Below are positions 35,254 to 47,787 of a DNA stretch of 64,000 nt, one piece after another (positions within the stretch are counted from its first letter, which is position 1; each line of letters opens with the position of its first letter). The notes below the pieces were generated by a model, which made no database searches, was not told where the DNA came from, and was given only the letters and a program-made list of their open reading frames with translations. The position numbers were made by a program, and so were the translations under genes. The stretch comes from Helianthus annuus (lineage: Eukaryota; Streptophyta; Magnoliopsida; Asterales; Asteraceae). The stretch lies in assembly GCF_002127325.2 (NCBI RefSeq), contig NC_035438.2:142623801-142687800 (forward strand), in the 5' to 3' direction.

Positions 35254-35896
35254 GGAAATCCTAATGCCTTTATCATATACGTGCACATGTCAAATCCACA
35301 ATCTCAGCATGCATCGAATCATACAAGTTCTAACACAGAATAACACATAGCCTGCACAAATGAATTCATTATATAATGTATCCTATCCACCTACAAGCTC
35401 AAGATCTCACCAAGAAAAGGTAAAAGGGTTGACGACATGTAGCATATGCAATTAAAACATGTTACCCCTAGATAGACATCTCTTTTCAACTCATTTCCTA
35501 TAAAACACTTGCCAAACCTACTCTCATGAAACTTAAACTGATTAGCAAGACAAGGGACTAATCTAGTCTACTACCGGTAAGAATCCTATTAGTGATTGAA
35601 ACTTTTAAGTTTTCGTATCCAATTAGCATGCCTAAGGCGATGAAAGTTTTTTAAAATTTTCAAAATTTTCAATCTCTTCAATTTTCATCGATTTCAACCA
35701 CTTTTCAATCTCTTCAAGCTTTATCCACAAATCCTTTCCCGGGCTCCCACATCCCCACACTTGGGATACATTGTCCCCAATGTATGGTGCTTTTAAAATA
35801 CAAGCCCGGGAAAAACAACCAACTACCCTCAATGAGCGGCTAACTCATACCAAAACAAACCAAACAAAATACATCCCATAACACTTGAACAGAGTT

Positions 35897-36856
35897 TTAA
35901 CACCACCAAGTGGCATGCAACTTTTCAAAGGGTTTTTCAGATATCAGCACCACCCCCTGTTTACGAAGAAAAGCACTAATCAACCGGGTGTGAGGAATCA
36001 ATTTTTTCTGTCTTTTGTTTCGGCTTTGCCATATATGTAACATCACCAACTGCCGAAAAGACAAATGAACCTGCCCAGTCATGAGGGCAAAAAGGACCAC
36101 CAATTCCCATTTCCGAACACCCATCATATCTCCCAACCGTGGAGCCACATTTGAAACCACCAAACTCAATAAAACCCTCACTAACGGCTTGAGGTTGTCC
36201 CGCTTCATTGCAATCCCTTTATCCGGCAAAAATAACTCCGAATACATCACATTTTCCCCTACTATCTTCTTCTGATCATTGTAATAATCATCCTCTTTGA
36301 TAAAAGTATAGAAACTATCCGCTTTAGAATCAAACTTGGCAACCTGACTCAATGAAGCAAGAGACATGGTTGCCGGCTTCCCATTAACCTTCCCCGTAAG
36401 AGTGACGGTTCCCGGCGGGTCACTTCCGTCATTCTTAGTCAACGTACTTAACCATTCCATAACACTTCTAAGGTAAACTTCTCCACTCTTATTACCCTGG
36501 AAATCCAAAAATGCTTCCCAACCAAGTTCAACAATTTTTTCATAAAGTCCCAACGCTCTAAGATCGGGTCTATGAATGCGCTTCTCAAAGCAAGCATTTT
36601 ATCTGATAAAATGCGTATCTCCCATCTTTTCATAAAAGAGTTCAGCCTGATACGCTGCTTCTTGCTTGTAAAGAGGACCATCTCTCCATGTAGGACGGTA
36701 GGGAACATCACCATGTCCCTGTGGAGCCTGAACAAAATCATCCATTGCTGTTTCCCGGATCTCTACTCCGGTTCCTCTTCTTGCCCTCTTCGACCCAACC
36801 ACTACATTTTTCAGTGGTGCGGTTTCCTTCTCCTTTCCCGCACGTGATCTCACCAT
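35897..36856 (-). pseudogene. Athila ORF in the envelope position (putative plant transposon protein)
   Basis: ATG at 36856. The first part (to 36599) is basic and then TRP-rich; after a frame change a second part (36553-35897) runs to a stop. Its pattern resembles the plant retroelement domain often annotated as putative plant transposon protein: ELGWEAFLDF, then a helical LAPRLGDMMG-like region and HTRLISAFLRKQGV. The position between pol and the 3' LTR is that of the env-like ORF of Athila. No signal peptide or fusion peptide is visible, and its role is not known. The ATG directly follows a good splice acceptor (TTGTAG). The frame is broken near 36560. Confidence 0.6.
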
Positions 36857-38359
36857 CTACAATCACATACAAACAAACAAACAACCACCCAAAGTTAGTT
36901 CGAATTAGCTAATAATAATACGCTTGAACAAGTGTGTAGTCCGTGAAACCTCCCCACACTTGTTCTATGCCACGGCTTCTACTTGTTTACTAGTTAAATC
37001 CTTACCCAACATATTTCCACTTCACAATTTCAGTACCAAAATCAGAATATGGTTCATTAACTAGCTTAAAACAGATTCAAAGACATTCCCTTAAGCCAGA
37101 ACATTCATCCAACCCCTCATGCAACACTTTTGCCCCGTTTTAATTCATTAACTAAGATAAAATCAAAATTTCATGAATCATTACATGTTTATTCCACCAT
37201 TAAATGACTAACCAAACATGAACAAAACATGTACATAACAAAACTACCCTGACTTCATCAAATCAGAGCAAAATCGTAGGAAAAATCATACCTTTTTAGT
37301 TTAGGAGGGCTAGAGAACACTTAGATAGCTTGTTTATGAAGTTTGAGAAAAAACCCCCAAATTTGAATTTTTAGGGTTCTTCGTGCTCGATCTGAGTCAC
37401 ACGAATCTGGGTGTTTTCAGTGAAAACCGTAGGTGGGGTTGTGTTCCTCTCGAAAAAAAGTCAAGATGGACTCTTGAACCACTCGATTTGGTTGAGAAAC
37501 AAGGAAATTATGAAGGTTGGTGGCTATAGAGGTTTGAAGGTGTTCTTAAGGAAGATGATGAGAGAGATATGATGATTGGGGATTTTTGTGGTGAATAAAG
37601 AAAGTCAATCTGACCTAATATGGTGGAGATAATTGTTAGCCATTCAATTTTTGGGTTCCTAATACAAATCCGGGTCGGATTAGACCAAACCCGGTCCACC
37701 CACATCGATATATATACGATCGTAGGCTAAGGTGATGAAACCGTAGCTTACGGTTCCCCTGGGCTAGCAACTATATGAGCATAAACTTTAAACCGTAGGC
37801 TACAGTTAGTTGACCGTAGCTTACGGTCCCCTTTATGTGCACATCAGCACTTTTCAACCGTAGGCTACGGTTTCTAGACCGTAGCTTACGGTTCACCCTT
37901 TTAGAATTTTTTAATGGTTGAAGAAAAATTATGTTTGTAGTATAACTTTATAAAGACTTAGTTATATTTATTTATTTATCATATCAAATGCTCGAATACT
38001 TGCCCGCTCCACCCCCCTTAAAACTTCGTGTCGTCCTCGACAAACAAACTGACTCAGAAACATACCTGGGCATCTTCAACGTCCCCACACTTGCGTGAAG
38101 CTGTGGGTATACTCACAAACAAACTTGCTTCAAACCATTAACATAATAAATAATACAAAATAAAAAACGAAAGAAATATTTACCAACATCCGGGTTGCCA
38201 CCCGGTAGCGCTAAGTTTTAGTCTTCAGCCAGACTTCTCATGACTCTCAATCAGTCGTGTATTCTGGTGAACCTTCAAGAAAGCTCACCTCCTCTGGTAA
38301 CGGGTTCAAATCTCTCCGTCTAGATACGGTTCCAACCGATGACCATTCACCACTTGTCT
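36857..38359 (-). promoter_or_regulatory. Athila spacer with palindrome array, TATA box and leader intron
   Basis: Reading on the minus strand: five short palindromes (37893 to 37739), then TATATATA at 37709-37716 about 22 bases downstream. A leader about 0.4 kb long follows, CT-rich in its middle (TCTCTCTCATCATCTTCC). A donor-like AAAAAG with GTATGATTT lies at 37292/37291. The intron candidate 37291-36857 (435 nt) ends TTGTAG directly before the ATG of the downstream ORF. The layout is that of an internal, spliced transcription unit. This is inference from motif order only. Confidence 0.45.
37739..37893. repeat. Array of five CCGTAG...TACGG palindromes
   Basis: Copies at 37739-37755, 37791-37807, 37812-37828, 37856-37872 and 37877-37893. 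Two versions alternate: ACCGTAGCTTACGGT at 1, 3 and 5, and ACCGTAGGCTACGGT (one substitution in copy 2) at 2 and 4. Spacing is irregular (52, 21, 44 and 21 bases). Confidence 0.85.
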
Positions 38360-41300
38360 TCATTGGTCCTTCGGATCCTCAATCTCCACATCTCCATACT
38401 GCCCGACTCGTGTAATAACAAATGGACCGGTCCATTTGCTCCTTAGCTTACCTGGAAACAATTTAAGACGAGAGTTAAATAACCAAACTCTTTGACCTAC
38501 CGCAAACACCAAACGCCTCAGCTTCGCGTCGTGCACTGCCTTCATCTTATCCTTGTATGCGGCTGCGGTATCATACACCTCATTGCGTAATTCCTCCAAT
38601 TCACTTAGTTTCAACAACCCGTGGGCACCTGCATCAGAGTAGTCAGTGTTCACTTGTTTAACGGCCCGCAACACACGATGTGTAATTTCTAGGGGTAAAT
38701 GGCAACCCTTCCCATACACCAATCGATAGGGTGTAGTGCCGATAGGAGTTTTTTAAGCGGTGCGATATGCCCATAAAGCATCATCCAATTTAGCTGACCA
38801 ATCCTTACAGTCAGTTCGCACCGTCTTTTGCAAAATTTCATTAATTTGCCTATTCGACACTTCAACCTGTCCACTTGTTTGTGGATAATATGGTGTAACA
38901 ATTCGATGGTCAACGCCATACCGTTTCAAGAGTTTGCCAAAATTAAAGTTTTTAAAGTGGGATCCTCCATCACTAATTATAACCCGAGGAATCCCGAACC
39001 TAGAAAAAATGTTTGAATGGACAAACTTGCAAACTATGGTATGGTCGTTCGTCTTAGTGGCAATTGCTTCAATCCACTTTGAAACATAATCAACCGCCAC
39101 TAAGATGTATAGGTTACCATTCGAATTGGGAAACGGCCCCATGAAATCAATTCCCCAAACATCAAAAATATCAACAACCAAAATTGGTTGCATTGGCATC
39201 TCATCCCTTCTTAAAATCCCACCCATCTTTTGACAATTAGGACAATGTTTAACATACTCAAACGCGTCCTTAAACAAGGTTGGCCAATAAAGACCAGATT
39301 CAAGAACTTTATGGCCTGTCTTTTTCCGCTAAAGTGACCGCCACATGCAGATGAGTGAGCGTGCTGTAATACTTCCAAGAACTCCGTCTCGGGCACACGT
39401 CTTCGAATAATCTGATTAGCACCAATCCGGAACAAAACTGGCTCGTCCCAGATATAATTCTTCACTTGAGTCAGGAACTGTTGCTTCCTACGCTTGTTCA
39501 ATGCATCCGGTATGGTACCTGAAACAAGATAATTTGCAAAGTTAGCATACCAAGGTCCGGAACTAGCAGCCATTATGAACTTATCAGGCAAGTGCTCATT
39601 GATCTCAGGTGTGAAATCCTCTACTCCAACCGGTAGTCGTGATAGATGGTCAGCGACTACATTCTCACACCTCTTCTTGTCTTTAATTTCGAGATCAAAT
39701 TCTTGCAATAGTAGTACCCACCGAATCAGTCTCGGTTTGGCATCCTTTTTCTCCATTAAATACCTGACTGCACTATGATCAGAGTAAACGATTACTTTGC
39801 TTCCACAAATATAAGACCGAAATTTATCCAAAGCATAGATAACGGCAAGCAACTCTTTCTCCGTTGTGGTATAATTCAATTGAGCATCGGAGAGAGTTTT
39901 GCTCGCGTAGTAGATAACGAATAGTTTCTTGTCTACTCGTTGGCCAAGTACAGCCCCAATAGCGAAATCGCTTGCATTACACATTATTTCAAAGGGTTTT
40001 GTCCAATCGGGTGATTGCAAGATTGGGGCTTATACTATTATTCCTTCAGCACATTAAACGCATTTAAACATTTATCATCAAATTCAAATGGAACATCTTT
40101 TAACAATAGGTTACATAAAGGTTTTGTTATAACACTAAAGCCCTTAATAAACCTACTAGTAAAATCCGGCGTGTCCTAAAAAGGAACGAACGCCCTTCAC
40201 ATTAGTAGGGAGATGTAAAGTAGAAATGACTCTCACTTTGGCGCTATCAACTTCTATCCCCTTACTTGACACGACATGTCCTAACACTATACCCTCTTAA
40301 ACCATAAAATGGCTCTTTTCCCAACTGAGCACTAGGTTCGTTTGGACACATCTCTCTAATACCCTAGATAGTTCATCTAAACATGTATCAAATGAGGTCC
40401 CAAAGACTGAAAAGTCATCCATAAAAATCTCTAGGGCGTCCCCGACCATATCCAAGAAAATACTCATCATGCACCTTTGAAAGGTGACCGGGGCGTTGCA
40501 CAGCCCAAATGGTATTCGCCTAAATGCGAATGTGCCATAAGGTCATGTGAATGTGGTCTTTTCTTGGTCATCAAGGTGGATAACAATCTGATTATACCCT
40601 GAATAAACATCAAGAAAGCAGTAAAATTTCTGACCTGATAATTTTTCGACAATCTGGTCAATAAAGGGCAAAGGAAAGTGATCCTTTAATGTGGCAGCGT
40701 TCAGTTTCCGGTAGTCAATACATACCCGCCACCCGGTTACCGGCCGAGTGGCTATCTGCTCGCCATTGTCGCCCTTGACAATTTGAATGCCTGCTTTCTT
40801 CGGCACCGTTTGGGTTGGACTCACCCATGCACTATCTGAAATCGGATATATGATCCCATGGTCCAACCACTTAATTACTTCCTTCTTTACCACCTCTCGC
40901 ATGTTTGGGTTAAGCCTCCTCTGTGTATCCCATGCAGGCTTCGCATCTGCATCAGTAATAATTTTATGCATACAAATAGAGGGACTTATACCTTTCAAAT
41001 CGGCGAGAGTCCACCTGATCGCTGCTCGATGGGTCTTCAGCACCTTCAGTAGTGCTTCCTCCTGCTCTTTCTCCAAATTAGCTGCGATAACGACCGGGAG
41101 AGTCTGATCCTCTCCTAAAAACATATACTTCAAATGCACGGGCAACTCCTTTAGTTCTACCGGTGGTGGGCTGATTAGTGACGGTTTCAACCCTGATGAG
41201 ATCTCAGCAGGAAGGCTCTATACATGATGGGACCATGGAGGCATTCTCTCTTGCACCGCCTGTGCTTCCAATTTCTGAACCTCTTCTTCCAAATCACAAA

Positions 41301-42612
41301 ACATATACTTCAAATGCACGGGCAACTCCTTTAGTTCTACCGGTGGTGGGCTGATTAGTGACGGTTTCAACCCTGACGAGATCTCAGCAGGAAGGCTCTA
41401 TACATGATGGGACCATGGAGGCATTCTCTCTTGCACCGACTGTGCTTCCAATTTCTGAACCTCTTCTTCCAAATCACACATGTGATTTTCTTCTATCCTG
41501 TCACAAAACAAACAAAACTCGAGCATCTCATCCTCTACATGAGGATAACATCCATCTATGACATCTGCCATGAAACATTCATCACTTTGAAACATGTCAG
41601 AAACATTAGAAAACACATTTAATCGGACCTTTCTATTGCCAAAGGTCATGTCGACAGTGCCAGTGCGACAGTCGATCTGAGCATGTGCAGTGGCTAAGAA
41701 AGGTCGGCCCAAGATAATGTTTGGTTGATTGACTTGATCAGCGGAAACATAGTCAAGCACCAAAAAGTCAACAGGAAAATAGAATTCTTCCACCCTAACT
41801 ATTACTTCGCGAACTATCCCTCGAGGAAGCTTAGGGGTCAAATCTGCCAACACAACAGTTGTGTCGGCACGACGCAGTGGAACAATATCGTATTGGTCGT
41901 ACAAGCTTCCTGGAAGGATACTCACGCTAGCTCCGAGATCCAACAACGCCCTACTCATTTTAGAATCACCGACTTGTATTGAAATTAAAGGCGTCCCAGG
42001 ATCTCGTAGCTTAGGTGGAAGGACCCCATTCAACACGGCACTAACTGTATCAGTTAGATCAACTTTTTTAGGGACTTTGTGCTGCCGTTTTTGAGTGCAC
42101 AAATCCTTAAGGTACTTGGCATAGGCTGGAACCTGTTTAATGGCGTCAATTAAGGGCGAGTTAATTTTCACTTGTTTAAATACCTCCAAGATTTCCTCCG
42201 GTTGAGGCCCCCTTTTATTGATTATCTTTGTATTACCCAGATCCTTCAAGGCTTCGGGAAAGGGAAGTAAAATCGGTTCCCCTTCCTTAGCCTGGATTGG
42301 CTCAGAAGTTGTAGCACGGGTATTTTTACCATTACTTTTAACAATGATAGGTTCCGACTCATCGTCACTCTCACCATTTTCACCTAAATCCTCCACCACA
42401 CCATCAACGGGCTGTGGTGGAGTGTCGACCTTTTGATAATTCTTACCACTACGTAAAGTACTTACCTGGCCAACTAGACTGCCTTTCTTTTGATGAGCGG
42501 GATTTGTTGTTTTATCACTTGGTAATTTCCCACTATTCTGCTTCAGCTCCTTCATCTCAGTTGCAAGTTGGCCCATCTGTGTAGTTAATGATTGGATGAC
42601 CTTGTCTCGCAC
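38360..42612 (-). pseudogene. Pol region of the minus-strand Athila element (protease, RT, RNase H, integrase)
   Basis: Protease in 42612-41398 with LDLGASVSILPGS and ILGRPFLATA. RT in 41190-40543, with the catalytic MDDFSVFG in a decayed stretch near 40405-40425. RNase H in 40020-39211 with [15 protein letters not shown] (the first acidic residue is Asn here, where Asp is expected), [10 protein letters not shown] and [10 protein letters not shown]. Integrase in 39277-38360 with [26 protein letters not shown] and [11 protein letters not shown]. At least four frame breaks or stops separate the parts (near 41398-41190, 40540, 40310 and 38740). The element is dead by sequence. Confidence 0.85.
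41117..41476. repeat. 180-bp tandem duplication in the protease-RT linker
   Basis: Two direct copies, 41117-41296 and 41297-41476, differ at only a few positions (for example CCTGATGAG against CCTGACGAG). They cover the end of the protease region and the start of the RT region. The duplication contributes to the frame break between the two. Confidence 0.9.
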
Positions 42613-42649
42613 TTCATCCTTTTGAGCACGGTTTTGTAAATCAAGTTAA

Positions 42650-44074
42650 ATTGCCTTCAACATCTCTATCATATCATTATTCCCCGAACTGTTAGAAGAC
42701 CCAGTTGGTCCTCTTTGATTGTTTTGGTAGCCACCTTGAAAATTACCTTGAAATTGGTTCTGATTGAAATTCCTTTGACCTCCAGATTATTGTTGCCTTG
42801 AAATCCCGGATTAGCTGATTATTTGTATTCCCATAGCTGAAATTCGGATGATTTCTAAGGCCCGGGTGATATGTGTTGGACTGCATGTTGAAGTTTCTTC
42901 CACCGCCCCCACCTTGCACAAAATTCACGTCGTCACCCTCGCCATGAATGATCGGGCATTGATCTGCTATATGCCCTAAATCTCCACAATGTCCACACAT
43001 CGGGAACTGACCACTTACATCTGGTGGGTTTTCTACCGCTCTCACCACCGAATGTCGTGCACTTCTAGAAGATTGAGCTTTTCGCTTTGACGTCCTCGTA
43101 GTTCTTTCTAAATATTCCCAATCGTCCTCTTTGTAATTTGTTCCGAAAGTACCATTGGATATTGAATTCACATCCCTTGCATCTTCATCTGTTAGGCCTT
43201 CGTTAAATGCATTGAGAAGCTCCCACAAATATATGCCATGACGTGGACAGTTCTTGTGAAATAACCCACCAGGCTGTTGTCGAAACCCCGAATATCCTTC
43301 CTGGCGTTGTTAGTACGCAAATGAGTATAGAATTCATCTAAAAACTGTTGCTGCATTTCGCCCCATATGAAAATTGAAGCTGACGGTAGCGAATGGAACC
43401 ATTGTTGCGCTTTGTCTACGAGTGTGAATTGGAAGAGTACCAATTTCACATCATCAGCTGAGAAACCTTGACTGCTGATTGTGTTACAACGTGCATCATA
43501 CGCAACAATGTGTAAATAGGGTTCTTCATGTGCTTGACCATGAAACTTAGGCAGACTGGATATTGATTGTGTCCGTACTTCAAGTGATCGCCCTCCTTGT
43601 AATTGCGGGATCACAACCGGCGATGGGTTGTTAGCTATAGCAGGCCTGAAGTGGCTCTCGATACCACGAACTGGACCCTGATCATTTTGCCGTGGAATAC
43701 CTTCTGGTAAATTCACCGGTCGGTATAAGTTTCGCGGAAGTGGTCTTATCTGACCCGGTATCTGAGGTACCGGTGGTGGTAATGGAATATCCACCGGCCT
43801 TTGCGGAACAGGCTGCTGATTGATCGGGTCAGGTTGATGATATTGCTGTTGCGTCATCGGTATCGGCTGGATCTGCGGTTGCACATATTGTTGATACCCC
43901 AAATTCCCTTGATTAACTCTTTCGAATCCACCTACCCCGGCTGTTTGCCTCTCGTAACTGCCCGTATTAACCTCTTGTCTCTTGTTTTGACCCACGTAAT
44001 TATCATATTCCTCAAAGCCATCTTTGAAATCCCCTGAATTATTTCCTTGATCATAAATGGTCGATCTGTAAAGG
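42650..44074 (-). pseudogene. Gag of the minus-strand Athila element
   Basis: Frames 44074-43192 and 43228-42743 on the minus strand. The N-terminal part is Gln/Pro-rich, followed by the Gag core with FHGQAHEEPYLHI, FTLVDKAQQWFHSLP and QQFLDEFY. The C-terminal frame has a CCHC zinc knuckle CGHCGDLGHIADQC. One frameshift lies near 43200. The 5' end of gag is cut by the LTR at 44075. Confidence 0.8.
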
Positions 44075-44767
44075 TGTAACACCCCGTGTTGCGAAAGTCA
44101 AAGTACAAGTCAAAGTCAAAGGAAGAAAAGATTGCTAATTGCGATCTATTACTCCTTACTTAATTACTGATTTGTGCTTCTTGACTTGTAATCGAATTCT
44201 ATTATTTGTTTTACTTTAGTTGTATTATGTGGAGTATCTATAATAATCGAGGTTTAATCGCATGTTTAATCGCTATCGCATCGCAATCGCATCGCAACTC
44301 GAGTTATGCGTTCTAGATATTGTTTTACGTGTGTGTGCTATTTATGTGTTACTTGTGCATATTTCATTGTCGATAACCTACTAGCTTCACATTATACGTG
44401 TTACGTGCTGGTTATGCGTAAACTCGCTTTCGCTACTATTATACTATTAAACTTGTATGCTCACCTTTACACTATGTGTATTGACCTCTATTTGTTAACG
44501 TATGTGACAGGTGTTTAGGATGCTGTGCTTTACCTACTTTTGTGGAATCAAGTAGGAGTGAGAGTCTAGAAACAAACAATTTAAATCTGAGTTGTCGGAA
44601 CAGTTTTACTTGTCTTTGAGAACTAATTGTCTGTAATAACTGTGTTACTTGTTATGTCATGGTATGGGCCGTGATGTTTAAATAATTGGTAATCGTAGTT
44701 GTTATGGAATCTCCTGGACAATCTGTTTCGCTCAGTGCCGTGCCCCGATGTTTCCGTCATCGGTTGG
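44075..44767 (+). repeat. Truncated plus-strand LTR
   Basis: Begins TGTAACACCCCGTG, a chromovirus-type LTR start, directly in the gag of the minus-strand Athila. It runs to CCCCGATGTTTCCGTCATCGG near 44765, where the GGTGTGACA end expected in this type is missing. An Athila-type LTR follows. The start is clear; the end is inferred. Confidence 0.5.
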
Positions 44768-46420
44768 TGATGTATTGCAAAATACATCTCTTATTCGTGT
44801 AAAGTTTGTATAGTTTTCCTTTATTTTTAGTTTTGTTTTGTTTGGAATTCGTTACTTTGATCAAGTTTTATGTTTCCAGGTCTTCGATGCTGAAAATGTC
44901 GAAAAAATGAGGTGTTAGATGCTGGGAAACGAGTTGAAAAGAGTTGGAATAAATTCTGGAGATGTTGGGATGCTGAAGCTAATCAAGAAACGGAACAATC
45001 TGTTAAAATTGAGCCGTCGCGCTACACCACAAGGAACCACCATAGCAGTCGCGTGTCGCCACCACTTTAATATTAATTTTCAGCATTTTGAGCCGTCACG
45101 CCACGCGACGTTGAAGGCCCATACCCGTCGCGCGACACGACGGGGGTGTATGACGGCTAATTTTCGTTGTTGATTAGGGTTACGTATAAAAACTCAAGAA
45201 AACACAACATAAACCCTAGTTACGAATTAAGGACTTGAGAGGCGATTTCCAGAGCATACTTTGAGCTAATCAGAGCGTTTTTTATCGCTGGAATCATTAG
45301 TTCGAGTTCGGGTCGAAGATTGAAGACTTGCATGGGTTCTTTAGTTCCTTGTTTGTTGATTTCTCTTTCGAAACTTGTAACCATGAATTCTTGTTTGAAC
45401 AATTTTTCTTTGTTTTCTTTGTTTAATATGCTTGGCTAAACATTTAAGCCGCCTAGACTATGATGAATGGATTGAAATAAAGTTTGAACCTTTTTCGTTA
45501 ATTGCATGTTTTTTATGGATTAATTGTGTATTGTAAGAAGTTTGGTTTATTAATTTGGTGTGTATGCGTATTTTAATTTGGTTAATTATTATCAATTGCG
45601 TCGTGTGAATCTAGGTGGTTGTCTGCTACAGAATAGGTTTATGCTAGATCTTTGACTTTGTGTCTTTGACCTTTAGGGTGAATTGGCCAAGAAACCTTAG
45701 AAGTGATAGTTAATAATTTGCTAGATTTCAGTATTCTACTAGTCCTTATAGCTGGAAGGTGCGGGGCTATTGATAGGTCTTACCCGGTGAATTGCTTTGT
45801 ACAGTCTTTGGAAAAAGTCGTGCCTTAGTTGCCCCGTCAGTTTATTAGTCTATCAAGTCAAATTAAGAAACTCAATAATTAGATAACCGGAAGGAAGTCT
45901 AATAATCGGTAGGATTAACGGCCTAGGTAGTGCCATAAGTTTCACCTCGAGAAGGGTTGAGGGGCTTAGTTGGTATCTTAATAGGTTTAGTATCGTACGA
46001 TCCCGGTTCCATAAAACATGCAGTTAACTTAATTGGTAAATTCTTAAAATCAATCCAGGATTCTAGTCTAGGTGGTCTCCATCATCATATAAGAAAAGTC
46101 TTCGCATTAATTCGTATTAGCATAGTTCTAGTTTATTAATTACTTTATTAGATTTCCTTGAATTTTCAGTAACCCCCCCCCCCCCAAAAAAAAAAAATTA
46201 ATTAAACAGTTTGAGTCGTGTCTGTCAGAGTCTGTTAGAGTTAATTAGCGTGATTAATAGAGTCTCATGGTTAGATATCCGGACTTCCTTAGGTCATACT
46301 ACAGTGATCGGTACACTTGCCGATTGTGTGGTTTAGGTCGAGTCTAGATTTAAAGCTTTTTAGTGTGTAGCTTAGAGAGTCTAAAGTAGTTAATTTTAAT
46401 AGTCTGTTTAGCACACATCA
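44768..46420 (+). repeat. 5' LTR of the plus-strand Athila element
   Basis: Presumed start TGATGTATTGC, end near ACACATCA seven bases before the PBS. A TATA box (TATAAAA at 45185-45191) follows a cluster of CGTCGCGCGAC-type palindromic words (45015-45145). An oddity: the sequence after the polypurine tract at the right edge (TGATACGTGG) does not match this start beyond TGAT, so the left boundary may be wrong or the LTRs may come from different copies. Confidence 0.5.
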
Positions 46421-46426
46421 AGTTTT

Positions 46427-46444
46427 TGGCACCGTTGCCGGGGA
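46427..46444 (+). other. Primer-binding site (tRNA-Asp type)
   Basis: TGGCACCGTTGCCGGGGA matches the plant Ty3 PBS TGGCGCCGTTGCCGGGGA at all but one base. This motif is typical of Athila and Tat elements. Confidence 0.8.
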
Positions 46445-46504
46445 CTCTTGGCAATCGCGTTTATTAGCTTTGATAGACTTAAATGACATATACGTGCTAC
46501 GTGT

Positions 46505-46552
46505 TTTGTTTTGTTTTGTTTTGTTTTGTTTTGTTTTGTTTTGTTTTGTTTT
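46505..46552. repeat. TTTTG pentanucleotide microsatellite
   Basis: About nine uninterrupted TTTTG units in the leader between the PBS and gag. Confidence 0.9.
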
Positions 46553-46621
46553 GAGTCTTTTATTTTTATTTTTTTTATTTTTATTTGAGTCTGAGTGACT
46601 AGTGTCTGTTTTTCTCATATT

Positions 46622-47787
46622 TAGGTTTTTGCTTGTAGTGGATGCCACATCTTCGCTCGCACGGACCGCCGCCGAAGCCACCAGTCATAGAGTCATCATC
46701 TTGATTGGGCCAAGGCCCGCAGGTTAGTACTTCATCCTCTTCTCAATTCCCTAATTTCGATACCACTCTGTTACCCACCCCACCACATTCACCTAAAACA
46801 TCACCTAAAACTTCCCCACTCGATAGTCGCACTTCTAGCACCTCTAGCGCCCCAGATAACATAGACTTAGAGCAAATGGCCAATGCAAGACAGACCATCC
46901 ATCAACAAGCCACCCAAGGCTTCACCGGTCTTGCTTCACCCATCACCGTTTCACCCATAGTTAATGGCAACTCATGGCAGATTCCATCATATGCCATGCA
47001 AGCCATCACCAATACCATCCAGTTCCATGGCCGCGAGGATGAGGACGCCCCTGCCCATATAAACCGTTTCTCTCGTATAATTGCTACTTTTAGCCTTCAC
47101 GGAGTCCCAAACAATGTTACTTACTTACAACTCTTCCCCTTTTCACTAGCCGGCTGTGCGGCTACTTGGTTGGATTCTCAGTCAACCGATACTTTTACCA
47201 CTTGGGCGGGCCTCTGCCAAGCCTTTTTGAACAAATATTTTCCGCCTACAAAAGCCTCACGTCTTCGCGATCAAATTCACTCATTCCGCATGGAGCCCGA
47301 CGAGCCCTATTACCTTGCTTGGGAGCGATTTCAAAACCTTGTCGCTCGATGCTCCCAGCATGGTCTTTCTGATTGGGTCCTTTGTGAGAAATTCTATAAC
47401 GGTCTCACCCAAGAGACTCGTGATTGTTTTGACACTAATGCGGGAGGTCATATGATGGGTATTCTTACTGTTGCCGAGTGTTTAGAGCGTTTCGTAGCAT
47501 TTGCCCAATCTCAGTCTCAGTCGCGATCTGATCAGCGGTATCAAAGTGGCAATTCAATACCACTACTAGTGCACCCAATCGTGGGGTGAACCATATCGCT
47601 ATGGACCCTAGTATAGCCGCTGTATTAGAAAACGTCACTAGAGAGCTCAAGGAGATTAAGGCAAAGGTTGATAAGTGTGAGTTTTGCCGAGGGGGTCACG
47701 ATACGAATGCGTGTCCATTGTTAGTTGGTGAGGAGCAGGTCGATTTCGTGGGAGGCGGTCTAGGTAGAGGTCAACCTAGTGGGTTTG
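46622..47787 (+). pseudogene. Gag of the plus-strand Athila element, 5' part
   Basis: Gag core with IQFHGREDEDAPAHINRF, FPFSLAGCAATWLDS, FLNKYFPPTK and ECLERFVAFAQ. One frameshift lies between about 47541 and 47585. A short cysteine-histidine motif follows (CEFCRGGHDTNACP). The start codon is uncertain because the reading frame has no early ATG. The frame is interrupted exactly at 47787 by the nested element and continues at 57206 with an Asn-rich stretch. Confidence 0.8.

Larger units (their letters stand above)
35254..44074 (-). mobile_element. Athila-lineage Ty3/gypsy element, minus strand, truncated
   Basis: Order on the minus strand: gag (44074-42650), protease (about 42612-41480), RT and RNase H (41190-39211), integrase (39277-38360), a long spacer (38360-36857), an ORF in the envelope position (36856-35897), a polypurine tract AAGTGTGGGGATG (about 35745-35757) and a partial 3' LTR. 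Athila-type signatures are ALLDLGASVSILP in the protease, VVKKEVIKWLDHGIIYPISDS before RT and MDDFSVFG in RT. The 5' LTR is replaced by a plus-strand LTR at 44075, and the 3' LTR is cut by the LTR ending at 35253. Confidence 0.8.

Noticed and set aside
36081..36912. Plus-strand ORFs opposite the Athila envelope-position ORF
   Set aside because: Shadows of the minus-strand frame. No motif and no splice context.
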